A stretch of 64,000 bases of DNA from Fragum whitleyi (GCA_948146395.1 OX411558.1:38452850-38516849), one strand, 5' to 3'. Counted from the first letter of the stretch, positions 24,032 through 35,520 are shown. The notes: generated from the letters alone by a model not told the origin. A program made the numbers and translations.

Positions 24032-24218
24032 CAGTTAGTTACAGGGTAAAAGCGCGATTATATTTATTTTGAATGTAGCTGTTGATTATATATTCTTTGG
24101 TAATTTTGTAGCGTTTTGGAACCGTTTGAATGAGTTATTGGAATGAATTGAGCGATGATTGAGCGACTTAGAATGGTTTTGATTTAGATAAATTTCAATT
24201 TCACGATGTAACTAACTG
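24032..24218 (+). mobile_element. M1 internal-deletion derivative, 187 bp
   Basis: CAGTTAGTTACAGGGTAAAA joined directly to the right-half block TTTATTTTGAATGTAGC; right TIR CAATTTCACGATGTAACTAA. Gives the uninterrupted form of 15,574-15,964. Confidence 0.82.
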
Positions 24219-24417
24219 TTTTAACTATTTAGTTCCATTTAACACGTCTCGAAATAAGTCAAGTATGCTGCTGTTTTACCCAGTGCATAAAATGGAATGA
24301 AAAAAGCAAAGCTTGTTTGAAATCATGTAGGTGAAATCAAAAACTTGTAAGTTTAAATCCACATCGCAATTTTATACAGTGTAATTGATTCTACCTTCAT
24401 GACGTTAACAAAATAAT

Positions 24418-24642
24418 GAGCCTGTAAGTAATATTTCCATCAATTTGAAATGTTCGTGAAATGCAAACAATAGGTAGCATTGACAGCCACATACCGTAAA
24501 GATGTTCTACAGATACTTTGAGACCTTATCTATCTACTAAACGCGTCTTGAAGACTCTAATCAGACTTTGCGGATGTACAGGCTGGTCAGAGTTTTTGTT
24601 CTTCGCATATTTGAAATTGTTGGAAATCTCACGCACTGGCCC
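24418..24642 (+). mobile_element. M3 MITE copy (duplicate of 16,181-16,405)
   Basis: GAGCCTGTAAGTAATATTTC at the left, CTCACGCACTGGCC at the right, same interior order as its counterpart. Confidence 0.75.
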
Positions 24643-24932
24643 AAGTATTCTCTTCGCATCTTCTTCAATTCAGCATGTTGCTCTCAAAATTTAGATACAC
24701 GTAAGGAATTAACTTTAAAAAGAAAAAATAATCTTAAAGTGCTTTATGTAAATGAAAATCATAGTTAATCGAAATTTGTCGTGTTATCTCAGAGCGAGAG
24801 CTGTTTAAATTTGATGAAAATGTAAATTAGAAATGCTTTCGCGATACATGTAACAATAATTTTACGTAAATCTCACGACTGACTTAGAGAAATTAAATAT
24901 TCGTATTTCGCATTTAGCCAATTCGTACTTAT

Positions 24933-25080
24933 ACTTAGAAACTTTGTGAAATTGACACTCATCTCAATTAAAACCATTCTAAATCACTCACTCAGTTTCC
25001 GAAGCATTCTTTCCGTAACACTCACTCACTCAAATCATTGAAATAAACTCAGAAATCGTAAAAAAAGAAATCGTTTAAAA
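24933..25080 (-). mobile_element. M1 fragment
   Basis: GTGAAATTGACACTCATCTC, ACCATTCTAAATCACTCACT, ACACTCACTCACTCAAATCA, then it breaks before the SINE at 25,087. Counterpart at 16,695-16,800. Confidence 0.72.
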
Positions 25081-25086
25081 CAACCA

Positions 25087-25200
25087 GCCCGATTTGGCCA
25101 ATTCGGTAGAGCACCTGACGTAACAATCAATATCGTGGGTCCGATTCGCGGGATGGCACTTAAAAAAACTAACTGTCTTCCGAACGAGGCGTTAAACAAG
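25087..25200 (+). mobile_element. tRNA-like SINE, single head
   Basis: GGCCAATTCGGTAGAGCACC is A-box-like and GTGGGTCCGATTCGCGGG is B-box-like, about 35 bp apart, followed by a tail with CGAACGAGGCGTTAAAC. Mutations and unpaired stems argue against a live tRNA gene. Absent from the matching place in copy A. Confidence 0.65.
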
Positions 25201-25258
25201 GCTTTACATAGAGCAGGTTAGAGAATCATTGTGTACCCAGTAGTAGTTTCGTCATGTA

Positions 25259-25690
25259 CAGTTAAGAACATCGTGAAATTATCAAGCTGAATGAGTTTGG
25301 AATATTTTTTGAATGAAATTGAATTTGTGTTTTGAGTGAAATTTAAGTGCGAAAATCCAATTTCACTTATTTTGTTCAAGATGAACAAAAGTATCGATAT
25401 TCATTACCTCCTTTTAATAAAATATGCATACAAGCTCTATCAATCGCTTCCTATTTCTTCAAGAACCAATCATTCGCTTACAATTTCAATTAAGTCCTTG
25501 GAACTTTTGAATTTTTTCTATCCATATTCGTTTTGAAAATAGTTGTTGATCTATTTTTGGGAGGTGATATAAGAGCGTTTTTGAGCGGTTTGAGTCTGTG
25601 TTTGGAATGAATGAATGAATGGAGCGCTGAGTGAGTGATTTAGAATTGTTTTGATTGCGATGAATGTCAATTTCACGATGTAACTAACTG
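25259..25690 (+). mobile_element. M1 MITE copy (duplicate of 16,869-17,256), full length
   Basis: CAGTTAAGAACATCGTGAAA left, CAATTTCACGATGTAACTAA right, flanked by TA. Includes GAATGAATGAATGAATGG, one unit longer than most copies. Confidence 0.9.
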
Positions 25691-25929
25691 TATCACATCT
25701 TCTGGGTAGATTTACTTGGCAAAATATAAAAGTGGTCGTATTGCAAATCGCTTTAATGACGTCTGTACACAGAATTATATAACCCTTAACCTAATTGTTC
25801 ACTCCAAATATCAAATGAACTACAAATTTAGTTTCGGTGTTGAAATCGCCTTTTCGAGATTTTGAAAAAAAAAATAAACTTCGGAGGTGACAATGTGCTG
25901 CCCGTCCAAAATGAATGATAAATTTGCCA

Positions 25930-26452
25930 ATCGTTTATTAGCTCACCCTAGCACAACATGTTCAATGGAAGCTTTTCGGATCATCCTGATTCCGACATGC
26001 GCCGTGTGTCGTCAGTTTTCTTAGAATATCTTCTTCTGCCGAAACGCTGGAGAGTTTCACTGAAATTTTGGCAGAATGCTCCTTGGTCGACCCTTTTCAA
26101 AAATTGTACCTGAAATTTTGATGAGCTTCCTAATATGGACGTGGCAGGACAGGGCTTATTTCGGCCCTGAAATCTTTAAGCTTCTTCATCTCAGTACCCA
26201 ATGGAAAACCAAATTTTACAGAACTGTGGGTTAAATTTTGTTTGGCTCCCAAATTAGTGCAAGGCAGGGTTGGACTGATTTCGTTCCTGAAATCTTGGAC
26301 CATCTCCTCCCTTATAACTGATGGGCAGATTCCAAACAAACTTGTTTGTGAAACGTGTATTGTCCCCCATATATTGGTGTGGCAGGGCGCATTCCACTGG
26401 TCCAATAAAACACAGCTGAGGTGGTTAAGGCATTTCCGTCTATCTTTTTATT
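25930..26452 (-). mobile_element. Helentron/HINE-like element, inverted, diverged
   Basis: Plus-strand right edge CAGCTGAGGTGGTTAAGGCA then TTTCCGTCT is the inverted left end of the family (compare 9,510-9,546). The left edge TTAGCTCACCCTAGCACAAC is the worn inverted terminal hairpin. The interior shares GACAGGGCTTATTTCGGCCC with the element at 8.9-9.5 kb. Confidence 0.55.
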
Positions 26453-27116
26453 ACTTTTTGAAATGTCTTTTTTTTTTCATCAACAGCGACTTCAGCCGAG
26501 TTCGCCTGGGAAATTTCTCCAGCCGGACACTTGCAACATCTATTAAAGCGACAAATCATACTAATGCTTACAAATAGTGACGTCATAAAACTTAAATGAC
26601 AGGAAAATCGGTCCTAGTTGAATTAGATCTATAGTGCATTGGTTACCATTTTTGACTTAGACTATTCTTTCTATTCTTGTTAAGAAAAACAAACGCAAGT
26701 CGACACCTTAAGTATTACCAATCAACAAGTTCGTTATTGGGCTTACATATCCAATGACGTCACAAAAGGTAAAATGGTAGGAACTTAAGTTCCAGTCGAA
26801 AAGGCCATCATTTAACAAAACCCTAGGGTTTACTAGGGAACTCGTTTAGAACCTCTGTCGACTCTACAAATGTAAAAGAGTGGGCCTATTGAATGTGGTT
26901 CCACTCTAATGGTTTACTTCCATTTGCTTGTCATCGAAAACCCTGGTATCTTACCTAATGGTAATATACATTAGCGGATTATTTCCTTTCAAAGTTTGTA
27001 CTTCTAGAGATAGATAGTATTTTACGGCACATTAGGGAGATTAAACAGGAATTAAATAAAGATAGGAACACAATTCGGTTAACATATCTGTATTGAAAAG
27101 CGGTCAATTTTTTGTA
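26453..27116. other. No gene; short diverged direct repeat
   Basis: A block with GTGACGTCATAAAACTTAAA and CGGTCCTAGTTGAA (about 26,578-26,622) recurs in diverged form at about 26,756-26,810 (ATGACGTCACAAAAGGTAAA, AGTTCCAGTCGAA). Nothing else recognised. Confidence 0.45.
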
Positions 27117-27551
27117 CAGTAAAAAACACCGTGAAATTGAAAATATGAATGACTTTAAACTGATTTTGGAAATTATATTGAATGAGTGTATGGAGCGAGT
27201 TTTGAGTGAAATTCAAATGTAATCCAATATTGCTAATTTTGTTCAGGTAGAACAGTTTAGCAATAAATATTACCTCCCTTTAATAAAGTATCCCATAATT
27301 TTCTGTTTGTTTGTCTTCATGGATCAATCAGACACTCTAAAATCCACATTAGCCAATACAACCGTAGAATAATTTGATTGATTTGAATTAAATCTCGATC
27401 GTCTTGACCGATTTCGAAATGTTTTCTAAAGATTTCGGAGCGATTTTGATCGATTTGAGTGAGTGTTTGGAACGAATGAATTGATCGCTGAGTCAGCGGT
27501 TAAGAATGGTTTTGATCGGAATGAGTATCAAGTTCTCGCTGTGTTTAACTG
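27117..27551 (+). mobile_element. M1 MITE copy, second subfamily
   Basis: TA on both sides (27,115-27,116; 27,552-27,553). Left end CAGTAAAAAACACCGTGAAA. Carries GTCTTCATGGATCAATCAGA and ATTAGCCAATACAACCG. The hairpin is of the AATTTTGTTC type. Confidence 0.9.
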
Positions 27552-28101
27552 TAGATCATTCCTGCTTGGTATTTGCATTACAATATTTTTCCAGATGGAA
27601 TTCCACAAAATTACAGATAAAATGAGAGAGGCAGTATCATAACCACAGCGCAACCCAATTCTACAGTTAGGTGGGCTTGGGCTGGATACTAAGTGTTATG
27701 CCAACAATTACACACCAGCGATCTACGAATCTGGTGTAATTAAAGTAAAAAGAATGGCCCGATGTGAATTTTAATGAAACTAATACAATATATTTTCAAA
27801 GGAAAGGGTGTAACGGTAAAACGTATGTGAGAAACAAAACCAAAACTAAAAAGGACAGGTATCTACGGTTAGGTGAGCCAGTAGCCATAATATGACTGGA
27901 ATACTGTTAAAAATTGCGGGAGGAATAAAAACAAAAATTGAAAAATGATTGAAAAAATAAATGAACGAATAAATAAATACATTGTAAAAAAGTTACTTGA
28001 ATGGGTGACTGAATAAGTAAATAGAATAAACTAAATGATAAATACATAAATAAAAAACAAATAAATAAAACAATGCTCCAAAATTTCATTTTATACTAGT
28101 A
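27552..28101. other. No gene; AAAT-rich tract
   Basis: Mostly unique AT-rich sequence. At about 27,945-28,075 AATA/AATG units are frequent (AACGAATAAATAAATAC, AAATAAATAAAACAATG), a degenerate tetranucleotide tract. Confidence 0.5.
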
Positions 28102-28370
28102 CAGTTAGCTACAAATTGACATAACTCTCAAATCAAAACCATTCTAAATCGTTCCGTTCATTTGTTCCAAACACTCACTCAAACCATTCATAAACGCTCT
28201 AAAATCACTAGAAGAGATAAGATTAACAACTACTTTCAAAATAAATATAGCTACAAATTGTCGCGATTTCACTGACTTATAATTGAAATTGGAAGCGTCT
28301 GATTAGTTCTTGAAGACATAGGAAGCTACGTTTTTCTTTAAATAAAAGGTAAGGGAAATAACTCCTATAG
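28102..28370 (-). mobile_element. M1 MITE copy, 3' truncated
   Basis: TA then CAGTTAGCTACAAATTGACA; TCAAAACCATTCTAAATCG; GCGTCTGATTAGTTCTTGAA. The match ends near the place of the central hairpin, where AAGGGAAATAACTCC begins. Confidence 0.82.
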
Positions 28371-28475
28371 ACTTGAACTTAGTTAATTTTCGTGTGTACT
28401 CCCCTTTCCTTTTTCACTCGATATAAGGTGCTGTCGGGAAGGAACTTTAACATAGCTAGACATCTGTGTGTCCTT

Positions 28476-29091
28476 AAAAAATGTAAATGCGACTCATCAC
28501 ACGAAAAGGGACAATCTGGGAAATCGAATGAACGAATAGTTGAAAAAATGATTAATTCTTGAACAGGTCAACAAGAGGTCGCATTTCAAAAACTCTTTCA
28601 CTTTAAGGTAGATTGATCATTCTAGATTCAGAAAATAATCAAAGTACGAACAGTTTCGACCCAAGTCAGTCTTTGCAGTCAGCACATTCTCTCTATGGAC
28701 AACCATAACGTACTACCCAAATGGTCACTTTACGTCTGACGGGTCACAAATGAAAATTAAAATTTTCGAATTTCTGCATAAAGAATTATTAAACATTCTC
28801 GTTTACATTTGTGACCCGCATGCGAAAAAGGGCCATCTGGGAAGTGCGTTAAGTGTCGATCCTTGTTGTACTGCGCGGATAGCACAGACTGGCTTGGCCT
28901 GATACTTTTCGCACTTAACTTAATTTCAGAATCTAGCATATTTAATATTCCTTCCTATGAAAGAGCTTTTGAAATTCGACCTCTGGTTTGCCTCTTCTAG
29001 AACCAATTTCTTTTTCAAATATTCATTTTTACGAATAACCCGGATGACCCCCTTTTCGCGTGTCGAGTCACATTTACGTTTTTTTTTTAAT
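28476..29091. mobile_element. Foldback element with about 170-bp arms
   Basis: The left arm (28,476-28,650) and right arm (28,905-29,091) are diverged inverted repeats. Paired landmarks: ATGTAAATGCGACTC with GAGTCACATTTACG; CACGAAAAGGGACAATC with GACCCCCTTTTCGCGTG; GAGGTCGCATTTCAAAA with TTTTGAAATTCGACCTC; TCTAGATTCAG with CAGAATCTAG. The centre has a second inverted pair, GGGTCACAAATG (28,741) and CATTTGTGACCC (28,805). Confidence 0.78.
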
Positions 29092-29387
29092 TCACAAATG
29101 TAATTAATTTAAATTAATTCGCAAAGGTTAGCAATTGTGATTCATCAATGTTAGTCATCATTTTGTCTGTTCGTCAGTCTGTCAGATCGTATGTTCGTCC
29201 GTATATAATTACTTTAAAAACTACTGGACAAAATTTGACTTAAACTTTAGAAAAAATGATCCATGGTCAAGGTTTTTTTTCTGCTTAAGAGGTTAAGAAC
29301 TATGCTCAGTCATTGTCAATGGCTATGTCTTTATCAACAAAAAGTCGTGTCAAGTAGAAAATTAGGTCACTAGGCCATGTTTCAGAA
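29092..29387. repeat. Old diverged repeat, left part
   Basis: Contains TTTGTCTGTTCGTCAGTCTG and, later, AATTAGGTCACTAGGCCATG. The latter type of wording resumes beyond 30,937, so the H element at 29,388-30,936 seems to have inserted into an older repeat. Confidence 0.45.
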
Positions 29388-30936
29388 AAGAAGAGGACCA
29401 TGATGGTCCTATATCGCTCACCTGAGAAAGTAACTTATAACTTGTCAACCATGTTATGAATATCAGAATTTGTTTGACTTAGGGTGGTTAAATTTTGTGC
29501 TACTGCAATTTGATTTTTTCTAATTTTCGTAAATTTTCAACTTTTTTCTTACCATTGCAAATTCTTTTAACAACTTTAGTAGACCTACCATTTAGAACAT
29601 CCTTGCTAAGTTTAAAATTCATTGGCCTCATGGTAAAGGAGGAAAAGAATTTTTTCTAAGATTTTTGGTAATTTATGCCATTTTTAAGCCTCTCCTTTAC
29701 CATGGAAACAAAGAGTTTTTGAAAAAATGAAATCAAATTAACAACTTTTGAAGAGCTTCACCGAAGGATCACCCCTGCCAAGTTTCAGCTTGATTGGCCT
29801 AGTGGTTTGGGAGGAGGAGATTTTTTTCTAAGATTTTTAACCATTTTCTGCCATTGTTCAGACATTCCTTTACCATGGCAACCAGAGTTTTTGATAAAAT
29901 TAAATTCTTTTGACAACTTTTGAAGAGCTTCACCCAAATATCATCCCTGCAAAGTTTCATCTTGATTTGCATTTTGGTTTGGGAGGTGAAGCATTTTTTC
30001 TCATACTATCAGCTAATTTTGGCCATTTTTCAGATATTCCATTACCATGGCAACGAGAGTTTTTGATGAAATTAAATTCTTTTATCAACTTTTGAAGAGC
30101 TTCACCCAAGGATCAACCCTGCCAAGTTTCAGCTTGATTGGCCTTTGGTTTAGGAGGAGAAGAATTATTTCTAGTATTTTCAGCCATTTTCAGCAATTTT
30201 TCAGACTTTCTGTTACCATGGCAACCAGAGTTTTTGATGAAATTAAATTCTTTTAACAACTTTTAAAGAGCTTCACACAAGGATCATCCCTGCCAAGTTT
30301 AAGCTTGTTTGGCCTCGTGGTTTAGGAGGAGAAGAATTATTTCTAGTATTTTCAGCATTTTTTGGCCATTTTTCAGACTTTCCATTACCATGGCAACGAG
30401 AGTTTTTGATGAAATTAAATTCTTTTTAACAACTTATGGTAACATTCACCAAAGGATCATCCCTGCCAAGTTTCAGCTTGATTGGCCCAGTGGTTTAGAA
30501 GGAGAAGAATTTTTTCTAAAATTTTCAACCATTTTTGGCAATTTTTTGGACTTTCCATTACCATGGAAACAAGAGATTTTAACGAAATTAAATATTTTTA
30601 ACCTCTTTTGAAGAGCTTCACCCAAGGATCATCTCTACCAAGTTTCAGCTTGATTGGCCCAGTGGTTTAGGAGGAGAAGAATTTTGTCTAAGATTTTCGG
30701 CCATTTTGGGCCTTTATGTAACCATGGAATCCAGAGTTTATTATGAAATTAAATTCTTTTAACAACTTTGAAAGAACTTCACCCAAGGATCATCCCTGCC
30801 AAGTTTCAGCTTGATTGGCCCAGTGGTTTAGGAGGAGATGTTTAAAGAAATTGTTGACGGACGGACGGACAGACAACGGACGGTGAGTGATCACAATAGC
30901 TCACCTTGAGCACTTTGTGCTCAGGTGAGCTAAAAA
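29388..30936 (+). mobile_element. Helentron/HINE-like element with about 171-bp core array
   Basis: Left end AAGAAGAGGACCATGATGGT has a hairpin in which AGGACCA pairs with TGGTCCT, followed by ATCGCTCACCTGAG. About seven units of roughly 171 bp follow, each with TGAAGAGCTTCACCCAAGGA and TTACCATGGCAACCAGAGTT (starts near 29,742, 29,914, 30,090, 30,260, 30,432, 30,603, 30,765). Then GACGGACGGACGGACAGAC and ATCACAATAGCTCACCTTGA, GCACTTTGTGC, TCAGGTGAGCTAAAAA. Its core is unrelated to the 145-bp core but the ends are the same family. Confidence 0.75.
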
Positions 30937-31400
30937 CCCTCATATTTGTGCACTAGAGGTCCAAAGTTTTGCTCAATCATTATCAAAATTTATCAAAAAG
31001 TTCGTTTGATTGTTACTAGGTCATGTTTAAAAGAATTCCGTTTCGGAGTAAGACCAAATCGCTGATGATATTATATTTTCTCTAGAGGTCGAGAATTTGA
31101 GTCGATCATTACCAATATTTGTCTGAATATTGTCTGAATTTTCATCTTGATGAATTTTGGGTCATGTTCAAAAACAGGTCACATCGGGTCAAAAGGTAGG
31201 CCATAAGGCTAAACAATGGACAACGATTGCTCTAGAGGTCGTATCTTTAGCCCAATCGTTTTCAAATTTATTCAGAAAGTTTATTTTAATGATTTCAAGG
31301 ACCTGTTCAAAAACAGGTCATATATATAATCAAAAAGAAAGTTATAGGGTTATTTTTTTGTACATCCTTTCCTGCTTTAGACGTCATAATATAAGCTGAA
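30937..31400. repeat. Old diverged repeat, right part
   Basis: About three degenerate units share CTCTAGAGGTC, a CAATC(A/G)TT block and TTCAAAAACAGGTCA. The wording is the inverse complement of the 145-bp core seen at 4.2 and 57.7 kb (CTCTAGAGTG and TTGACCC motifs), so it is probably an ancient relative in the opposite orientation. Confidence 0.5.
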
Positions 31401-33166
31401 TAATATAGGATATTTTTAGAATATTTATCTTAATGGTCACTTGTTGAGTCGAAAGGAAATTCTAATCTATAGTCAAATCTTTTTTTTTTTTTAAAGTGTT
31501 ATTAATGTAAAAGGTGTTCTCAAAAAATAAATATACATCGAAAAGTCAACGGACAATATCTTGCGGTTTGTCTACGTTCTTCTGTCCTTGATCGAACTAG
31601 GACTCTAATGAAAAAAAGCAAGGGTTACGACACCCGTGAAACAGTACGGTGATCGCATGGATACCGCAAGTAAAGCCGACTACACGGATAATGCAACATT
31701 TTCGGGTTAAAGAGAGGACGAGTTTGCCGTAGAATTGTCACGCACCGGCTCATTTATTAGTATATTTATCAAAGGATCGAACAAGTGAGGATTTAAGTCG
31801 CGTGTTCTACATATAACGACTCAGCAAATCGGGCTGAATAGGTCAGTTCCTTTGCAATATTTAGAGGAAAATGATTGAAAAATAACACAAAATATGTTTA
31901 ATAAATACTTTAATTTCATCATGATTGTAAAAACAAACATTTTATAATCTTTAAACGAATACAAAATTATGTACAACTTTTCAGTAAAATAACCGATTTC
32001 ATAATTTACGCTAACGTTTGATAAACTTTCTAATTTCAAGGTACGCTACTTACATTTTGGGGGGGACAGGGAGGTAATCTGTACAAAATTTGTGAAATAA
32101 TGTATATGAATTACTCCCCTTTTCAAGAAATATTCAGAAATCAGAAAAATTGTCAATTGCTCACAAACATGTGAAAAATTTTGTAATTCGAAAGCATGAT
32201 AACTACACTTTTAGTGAAAATGGAGCTAATCTCTACAAATTATTTCGAGACAAAAATAAATTAATACGTAAATAAATCAAATACTAGCTCGTCGCACCCA
32301 AGGTTCTTCCTTCATTTCATTGAGTTACAGCTTTCAATTACCTCAGATATCAAATGTCGTAGTTTAAATTGTTCCATAGGGCTTTCTCCCGCCGATATAA
32401 TCGAAAAGCAAATTGTAGAGCAGGGGCCTATTTTACTTAACATCTTACAATCATTTTGTGTAAGTCAAAAACTAAAATTGCTTCTACAGCAGTACCCAAA
32501 CATGGAGCTCTGCAAAGCATCATCTCATTAAAATCGTCTTCTAAAGACGAATCGTTAATATGAGATATTGCAGGGCAGTCTCTAACAATGATTGAAAACA
32601 CCAGTTACGATTTGTGATCTGTCTGACGATTATTTATTTCGTAAGAGGTTTAGTAAAACCGGTCCCAGTACGCAATGGTCGTTATTGTAGCCCATTGTAT
32701 TATGGGCCAGAGGCCTTAATTACTTCAAATAAAATATTGTCATTGTCATTGCATTCCATTTTCGATTTAACTGAGTACATCGATATGTCAATCATTTTTT
32801 TATCTTAAATTAAATAAATAATATATACAATTATATAGATTAAACAATTTTACACAATTTATATATTAAGATATATAGTTGTCTTAGTTTGAATTTCAGA
32901 TAAGATTGCTTTGGAAAGACAATCTCACGGTTTCAGGATTTTGAAAGTAAATGCTTAAATGCATAAACAACATCATGTGGAAGTAACAATAGAAAAAATA
33001 TAAGTAAAGGCTAATTGCACACACGATAAATCAATAATAATCACTAATATGAGAACAAAGATTTAACAAATAAACTATAATAAATATAACACAACAAAAA
33101 CTTTCTTTTGAAAATAGAATTGCACGTATTTGTAAGATTGCACATAGCCGAATACCATGTTGCATT
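31401..33166. other. No recognisable feature
   Basis: About 1.77 kb of AT-rich sequence. The stretch 31,590-31,800 is higher in GC but has no open frame or tRNA fold I can support. No repeat ends were recognised. Confidence 0.45.
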
Positions 33167-33594
33167 TAGTTAAATCGTGAAACTGAGATTCATCACAATC
33201 GGAACCATTCTAAATCGCACACTCAGCGCTCCATTTATTCATTCTAAATACTCACTCAAAACGCTCCAAAATGTTCGAAAAAAAAATCACCAATTTCATT
33301 TAAAATACAAAAAAGAGAAAAAGAAAACAAAATAAATCGCGATGTCACTCACATAATTAACGTTGGTTTGATTGGTTCTTGAAGAAATGGAAAGCTATCT
33401 ATAAAACTTGTATACTTATCTTATTAATGGATGGTTATAAATATCGCTTATTTATTTTATCCTGAACAAAATTAGCGGTTTTTGAATACCTCCCTTTAAT
33501 TTAACTCAAAACTCAATCATCACACTCATTCGGTTTCATCTAAAAATCATTCAACTTACCATTCATCTTGTCAATTACCTGATGTTATTAACTG
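33167..33594 (-). mobile_element. M1 MITE copy, full length, diverged
   Basis: Left end TAGTTAAATCGTGAAACTGA; right TIR ends CCTGATGTTATTAACTG before TA. The central hairpin is partly lost (ATCGCTTATTTATTTTATCC and GAACAAAATTAGCGG). Confidence 0.83.
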
Positions 33595-34070
33595 TATGTA
33601 AAAATAAGAGCATCAGATGTGGCTTCTTACACTCAGATTCAGGATAATTGCTAAAAAATACCTCAGATATAACAGATGACATATATCGGAAGCTTAATTG
33701 CAACATTATTTGCAAGTGCCTACATTTATATAGGGACTTAAAACTGTGTTGTGTTGTTCCCTCGATTTATGTTTTACTTATTTTTTTAATTACCCAAATC
33801 TACAGTTTAGGTCGCTTTTTTATATTGGACATTAGATTCTAAGTTACGATTGAATTCCCTTATTTTTTTCTTAGAAAAATGTAGTATCGGTGTCTTGGAA
33901 TAACACGGATATATAAAAGACAGGAAATGTAATTCATTATAGAATAAAACATTATGTCTGACAGTAACCTCCCTTTATCATGAGAAAAGAATCCCATGTC
34001 TCCCGTCTCAACTCGCGGGAGTACAATAAAAAATATACATGTCATGATACTTCTATTGTCATTATTTTCC
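33595..34070. other. No recognisable feature
   Basis: AT-rich; short open frames on both strands lack motifs. The gene's 3' end is more than 2 kb away. Confidence 0.45.
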
Positions 34071-34421
34071 CTGGCAGGGCGGAGCCTAAATAACGGGTCG
34101 TTGCACTCAAGGTTAAGGGAAATCAGCTTTTATCTAAAATAACCTACTTCCAAAGAGAGTCGACATATATAACCCAGGACCTTAAATCGTGGATTGGTAA
34201 CCAAATCCTCGTAACTTCAGTTTAATGAAGCTGAAGTTACGAGGCCTTGGTAACCAAACGAAGAAATGTGATCACTCTCTCAAAGCACGTGAATCCTTTA
34301 GGTTTAAGGATAAAGTTATTTTCACGCGTTAACGATGATTACCGACTAAAATTTGAAAGAACCCAAACTATTGAAAAGTAAACTCGCCAAATTACGCCAC
34401 GGCTAAGCCCCGCCATGCCAG
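34071..34421. mobile_element. M4 MITE copy downstream of the innexin gene
   Basis: Ends CTGGCAGGGCGGAGCCTAA and CTAAGCCCCGCCATGCCAG are inverted repeats of about 19 bp. The interior has a stem-loop: CCTCGTAACTTCAG pairs with CTGAAGTTACGAGG, bracketed by TTGGTAACCAA on both sides. A collinear second copy sits at 40,327-40,674 in intron 1. Right flanks of both copies (TTCATTAATTACGC) are alike, so the true end may lie further out. Confidence 0.85.
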
Positions 34422-35164
34422 TTCATTAATTACGCAGAATACCGTGTATTCAAAACAGACCATGTTCTTTCTCATAAAATATATTGAGCCTAAATGGAAA
34501 CTTAAGGTTTTGAATTTCCTAGTTTTCGGTGCTGTAGAATAAATATCCATAGCGAAAAGTTTTGTTTCAAATGAAATCGATGTGACTTCATTAATTTTGT
34601 TCGATTTGAAGGCCACAGATAAGCTCATCGTCAACGTTTAACACCTACGAATAGAAAACAATGACAGCCCTTTCAAGGCAAAAATACTGTTGTTTTTACA
34701 TCGCCATCATTTAGCACAGGATTAATGGAATTTAGTTATGTTAAAATGGCCGTGTAATAGCTGATAAGATTACGGCAAACATTCAGCAAGATTTTAACAA
34801 CTACATTCAAAACAAGAGAGATTTTTTGTTGGAACGAGGCTGCTTTGAGTTTCAAGGTGGCTTGTTTCGCCATAAAAGGCAAGTGCGCATGTAAAGTGGG
34901 TATAATTTGCTAACACGTCTCCCCGTTTCGTCATCCTGAACACAAGGCAGTTGGATATTCAATTTTAGACAGTGATCATGTTGTCGTAGCAAAGATTGGT
35001 ATCGCTTTACCTATCTTGTCGAGATATTTTTTGTATAGCTACTTTGTGGGAATGCATCAAAAGAACAATCCACTAAGGGGTATCGAAACGATAGCTTCTT
35101 CTCGATAACATAAGTAACGCCGTTTTATCGCAATTCGCCCCGATAAAGGCTCTTCAAAAGCGCG
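34422..35164. other. No recognisable feature
   Basis: Unique sequence between M4 and an M1 copy. No open frame with recognisable motif and no repeat end was seen. Confidence 0.45.
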
Positions 35165-35520
35165 TACTCAGCTCTGCATTCAATACATTCAAAACCCCAA
35201 CTCCAATTAATCAAAAACGCTCCGAAATAGCAAAAAATTCAATGAGAAATTGTTCAAAACGTTCAATATTTCTTGCAGATTGATCAAATAAGATTTTTTG
35301 GCTTGTGTGGATTTCAACGCGTCTGATTGGTCCGTAAAGACACATAAATAGGAAGGTACGTGGATTGTTTAAAGTAAGGAATCGCTTATTTCATCCAATT
35401 TCGAGGAACTTAAAGATAGTGACATATATTCCATAACTTTCCTTAAAAACTCGCTCCGCACATTCATTCAATATCATTCCAAAATCATTCAATTTGTCAA
35501 TTACACCATGTTGTTAACTC
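35165..35520 (-). mobile_element. M1 MITE copy, second subfamily, 5' worn
   Basis: GCTTGTGTGGATTTCAACGC, GTCTGATTGGTCCGTAAAGA, centre GCTTATTTCATCC with a weak partner GAGGAAC, right end ATTACACCATGTTGTTAACT. Confidence 0.75.

Larger units (their letters stand above)
19207..25715 (+). repeat. Segmental duplication, copy B
   Basis: Direct repeat of 10,280-17,290, separated by about 1.9 kb. Copy B holds M1 insertions at 19,465-19,892, 21,044-21,480 and 22,342-22,752, plus a longer SINE remnant at 25,087-25,200, none of which I see at the matching places of copy A. The duplication contains no gene. Confidence 0.88.

Noticed and set aside
25087..25160. A functional tRNA gene on the plus strand
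   Set aside because: Box-like strings are present, but stems are mismatched and a SINE-like tail follows.
26242..26577. 111-codon plus frame
   Set aside because: It lies across the end of an H element; composition and context fit a chance frame.
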